DNA of 21,025 nucleotides from Nemertoderma westbladi. Taxonomy: Eukaryota; Xenacoelomorpha; Nemertodermatida; Nemertodermatidae. The position numbers and the translations under genes were made by a program. The stretch lies in contig JAUCBJ010008362.1 in the NCBI GenBank assembly GCA_032718475.1, positions 1 to 21,025 on the forward strand, in the 5' to 3' direction. How positions within the stretch are numbered: position 1 is the first letter of the stretch; each line of letters starts with the position of its first letter. The notes under the pieces were generated by a model. It searched no databases. It saw only the letters and a list, made by a program, of their open reading frames with translations, and was not told the origin of the DNA. Below, piece by piece: positions 18,665 to 21,025 of the stretch.

Positions 18665-19214
18665 TAACCACTGGGAAGCAGCACCTCAAACTTGCGCCAA
18701 TCACGTTTCTGCTTGTTAATAGCTGGCTGGCGAGTGCGTATATAAAACATTTCTAGTTTTTGCAGGACAGGACGCAAAGGGTGCCTGCAATAACCTTGAA
18801 GTGTTTGGACAACTCTCGCCAGTCGGTCAACCAACGTGTGTTGGGCTCCCCACGGTGCGTCATGATATGGTTGTGAACTGTCTTGCCTTGTTCACTACCA
18901 TCATTGGCCGACCCGTCTTGATGCTGTCTAACGCGTTCAAATAAGTGTTGGATGGTATGTCCAACATATTCCCCCTTACAAGAGGGACAAGCAAATAAAT
19001 ACACGACGTTAGAAGCCAGAATATCGGGAACCGGATGTTTCAATGATGGCAGTGATTGGCGCAGTTTGGCAGTTGTGTAAACAAACCGCACTGGCCGTGC
19101 GCAAGATCTCGGTACTAGACCACGTAGCCTACGAACGAAAAGTTCGGTAGCCCGACCGCGGTACTCAAACTTACAGATGATAGGCCTGGTATTATCTACG
19201 GGTGCTGGATCCAC
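18665..19214 (-). pseudogene. GIY-YIG endonuclease of Penelope-like element (minus copy)
   Basis: The domain shows VVY-x-F-AC-x2-C-x4-YVGHT-x3-LFERVRQH. This contains the GIY and YIG equivalents (VVY, YVG), the C-x2-C pair characteristic of Penelope-like GIY-YIG, and the catalytic Arg in FERVR. HNHIMTHRG follows. A single missing base near 18785 shifts the frame after HFKVIA, so the natural continuation (LEMFYIRTRQPAIN, with the catalytic Glu) lies in another frame and ends at PSG-stop (TAG, on the plus strand about 18664-18666). RT should precede the domain and is missing. The enzyme nicks target DNA in active elements. Confidence 0.8.
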
Positions 19215-20099
19215 CAGGTCAATGACCTCAGTGGGTGCAACCGTCAGTCACCTCGCTCTCACTACAATTGCCAGGACGCCCCCTAGCGGCACGGACGGCG
19301 GTACGCTCGCGTTGAATCATCGCATTCGTATATTGGTTATTGCTAAGAATGGTGTTAGCTTCGCCAATTGCAGAATGGAGCTGGGAGCCATCACCGCCCT
19401 TACTGACGTTGAAAATGCGATGAAAATTCCACGCGAGCTACCCCCGTCCGTATGCCGCTAGGGGGCGTCACTGGCAATTGTAGCATGAAGAGCAAGCCCG
19501 GTGATCTGTACGGCTTGCGGTACCCACTGCCGTCATTGCACGCTGCGTGGATCCAGCACCCGGAGACACATACCAGCCTATCATCGGAAAGTTTGCAGTA
19601 CCGCGGCCGGGCCCACCGAACTTTTCGTTCGTAGGCTACGTGGTCTAGTACCGAGATCTTGCGCACGGCCAGTGCGGTTTGTTTACACAACTGCCAAACT
19701 GCGCCAATCACTGCCATCATTGAAACATCCGGTTCCCGATATTCTGGCTTCTAACGTCGTGTATTCATTTGCTTGTCCCTCTTGTAAGGGGGAATATGTT
19801 GGACATACCATCCAACACTTATTTGAACGCGTTAGACAGCATCAAGACGGGTCGGCCAATGATGGTAGTGAACAAGGCAAGACAGTTCACAACCATATCA
19901 TGACGCACCGTGGGGAGCCCAACACACGTTGGTTGACCGACTGGCGAGAGTTGTCCAAACACTTCAAGGTTATTGCATGGCACCCTTTGCGTCCTGTCCT
20001 GCAAAAACTAGAAATGTTTTATATACGCACTCGCCAGCCAGCTATTAACAAGCAGAAACGTGATTGGCGCAAGTTTGAGGTGCTGCTTCCCAGTGGTTA
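18665..20099. repeat. Long inverted repeat: arms 18665-19148 and 19615-20099
   Basis: The 484-bp left arm is the reverse complement of the 485-bp right arm. Read row by row I find only two differences: a T/C substitution (plus 18997 versus 19766; Leu versus Ser in VVY(L/S)FAC) and a one-base deletion near 18785. Inward of the arms (19149-19311 versus 19433-19614) homology continues but drops to roughly 70% by eye, with many indels. CGCCCCCTAGCGGCA and CTACAATTGCCAG are still shared. The centre is about 120 bp of unpaired sequence. Confidence 0.92.
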
Positions 20100-20361
20100 T
20101 GATTCATTAATTAACAAAAGGCCGCAGAAACCTCAGTATATAAGAGGCATCAACACATATAAACTGGCTGCCGAAATAGGCACCTTGCAACCAGAAGTTT
20201 TCTCACAGATCTTATCTGTTGAGAGGATGCACAGTTTTATAATGAGTTCTTTATCGAAGTCTGCAGTGGCCAAACGCAAGAGACAATCTAAGCCATGGTT
20301 TGACAAATCATGCTATATTCTGCAACAGGGGGACCCAAATGCCCAAGATCTTCTGGATTAA
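19420..20361 (+). pseudogene. Penelope GIY-YIG fused in frame to LINE ORF2 linker
   Basis: The frame from 19501 to 20361 encodes a short diverged lead-in, then the GIY-YIG domain: VVY-x-F-AC-x2-C, YVGHT, FERVRQH, HNHIMTHRG and the Glu in KLEMFYIRTRQPAIN. It ends at LLPSG. The minus copy has a stop codon at this point. Here the sequence departs at GGTTA|T (20099/20100) and reads on as YDSLINKRPQ... AKRKRQSKPWFDKSCY, the usual linker between endonuclease and RT in LINE ORF2 proteins. The frame closes at a stop near 20359. The fusion is unlikely to be functional since both parents lack their RT, but the frame is open for 286 codons. The lead-in before about 19615 does not match any domain. Confidence 0.75.
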
Positions 20362-21025
20362 ATTGGGACATCCAAATCCGATTTATATAAACGTGCATCC
20401 TATAAACGTTTGTATAAAGCAAAGATCAAAGAAAATAAGAAATACTTTGAAGAGGTTAAGGCTACACGCCTTCTGGAGCGCTGCAAAGGTGACAATGATT
20501 CGTTTTGGGACCTTACTAACTCCAAAACAGGAAGTCCTGTCGCTCAACAAGTCGCTATCAATGACTGGTCCTCCCATTTCAAAAATTTGCTATCACAGGA
20601 CGATGCTGCCAAACTACCTGTTCTTTCAGACTCATTCTTTCCTAAGCTTGATGTTCCAATATATGAGGTGGAGATCACAAAATCAGAAGTCAGGCAAAGC
20701 TGCAGGGCCTGATGTTCTGTTTTACGAATTCAACAAGGATACCTTTGGGTATCTTTTTCCTTTCATCTGGTTCCTTTTCTCAACATGTTTTGAGTTCGAA
20801 ACGTGTCCGGCGAGTTGGTTGATCTCATTTAACCTACCTCTCTATAAAGGCAAGGGAGCTTAAGTCCTTGCCAGATTCATATAGGGCATTGCATTACTTA
20901 GCTGTCTGTTGAAGGTGAACACTACGATTTATTCAACCACCTTACTTCATGGGCAGAATATAGGGGAGTTTTTCCAAACTGCCAATACTGGTTCCATAAA
21001 GGCAGGTCAACTGTTGTGGCGGTGC
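20100..21025 (+). mobile_element. LINE fragment (linker to RT motif 2), runs off window end
   Basis: After the Penelope junction the sequence is non-LTR retrotransposon ORF2. The linker has KPWFDKSCY. After a stop near 20359 come YKRLYKAKIKENKKYFEE, FWDLTNSKTG, WSSHFKNLLSQ and, after a shift near 20695, GKAAGPDVLFYEF (RT motif 0). SFNLPLYKGKGA follows, then, in a third frame, KSLPDSYRALHYLAV (motif 1) and at the very end QYWFHKGRSTVVAV (motif 2). The endonuclease is absent on the left because the Penelope arm replaces it. RT motifs A-E should lie beyond 21025. At least three breaks make it a pseudogene in this stretch. Confidence 0.75.

Larger units (their letters stand above)
18400..19320 (-). 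mobile_element. Penelope-like element, 5'-truncated copy with 3' UTR
   Basis: On the minus strand the order is a diverged stretch, a GIY-YIG endonuclease, a stop at LLPSG and then an apparent 3' UTR of about 260 bp. The UTR contains two hairpins (18521-18544 and 18556-18569). It faces away from a second copy starting near 19420. The UTR end near 18400 is uncertain; AT-rich sequence continues to the BEL/Pao remnant at 18370. Penelope-like elements join RT with GIY-YIG and often sit in complex head-to-head or tandem arrangements; here RT is missing entirely. Confidence 0.75.

Noticed and set aside
18753-19214. Independent bacterial-type GIY-YIG homing endonuclease
   Set aside because: The C-x2-C within the domain, the downstream MFYIRTRQPAIN ending and the 3' UTR are those of a Penelope-like element; no intron or intein context is present.

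Overview
The window looks like nuclear DNA of an animal, most likely an aquatic invertebrate. It has GT-AG introns and AT-rich spacers. It is dominated by decayed copies of metazoan retrotransposons: CR1/L2-like and RTE-like LINEs, BEL/Pao and Penelope-like. No prokaryotic operon structure, Shine-Dalgarno pattern, CRISPR array, rRNA or convincing intact tRNA is visible. The species cannot be named from this sequence.

Layout. 1-1504: AT-rich DNA with spaced short repeats and one intact intronless minus-strand ORF (348 aa) that I do not recognise. 1505-2545: AT-rich spacer, a tRNA-like Pol III promoter (SINE remnant) and 86-94 bp tandem repeats. 2545-3828 (minus): 5' half of a CR1/L2-like LINE (end of ORF1, then the AP endonuclease of ORF2), bordered by a G-quadruplex tract. 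3939-5484 (plus): three consecutive clean exons of a mandelate racemase/muconate lactonizing enzyme (enolase superfamily) gene. Its second intron carries a minisatellite built from a consensus splice-donor sequence. 5695-7523: a frameshifted Ulp1/SENP-like cysteine protease pseudogene with a degenerate repeat region. 7524-8689: non-coding, with a perfect 10-bp hairpin.

8690-13240 (plus): an RTE-like LINE 3' fragment, a different LINE RT fragment, then a nearly full-length but broken RTE-like LINE. 13241-14744: non-coding. 14745-16695 (minus): 3' half of a CR1/L2-like LINE with few disabling changes. 16696-18370 (plus): degraded BEL/Pao RNase H and integrase. 18400-20099: two head-to-head Penelope-like 3' ends with GIY-YIG endonuclease. 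Of these, 484/485 bp are almost identical (two differences seen) while the inner parts are clearly diverged. The plus copy has lost its stop codon and runs in frame into another LINE that leaves the window at 21025.

How it fits together: the only credible host coding sequence is the enolase-superfamily gene and possibly the 348-aa ORF. Everything else is a graveyard of nested elements. The most unusual signals are the unrecognised intact ORF, the splice-site-like minisatellite inside the enzyme gene's intron, and the homogenised Penelope inverted repeat with its in-frame fusion to a LINE.
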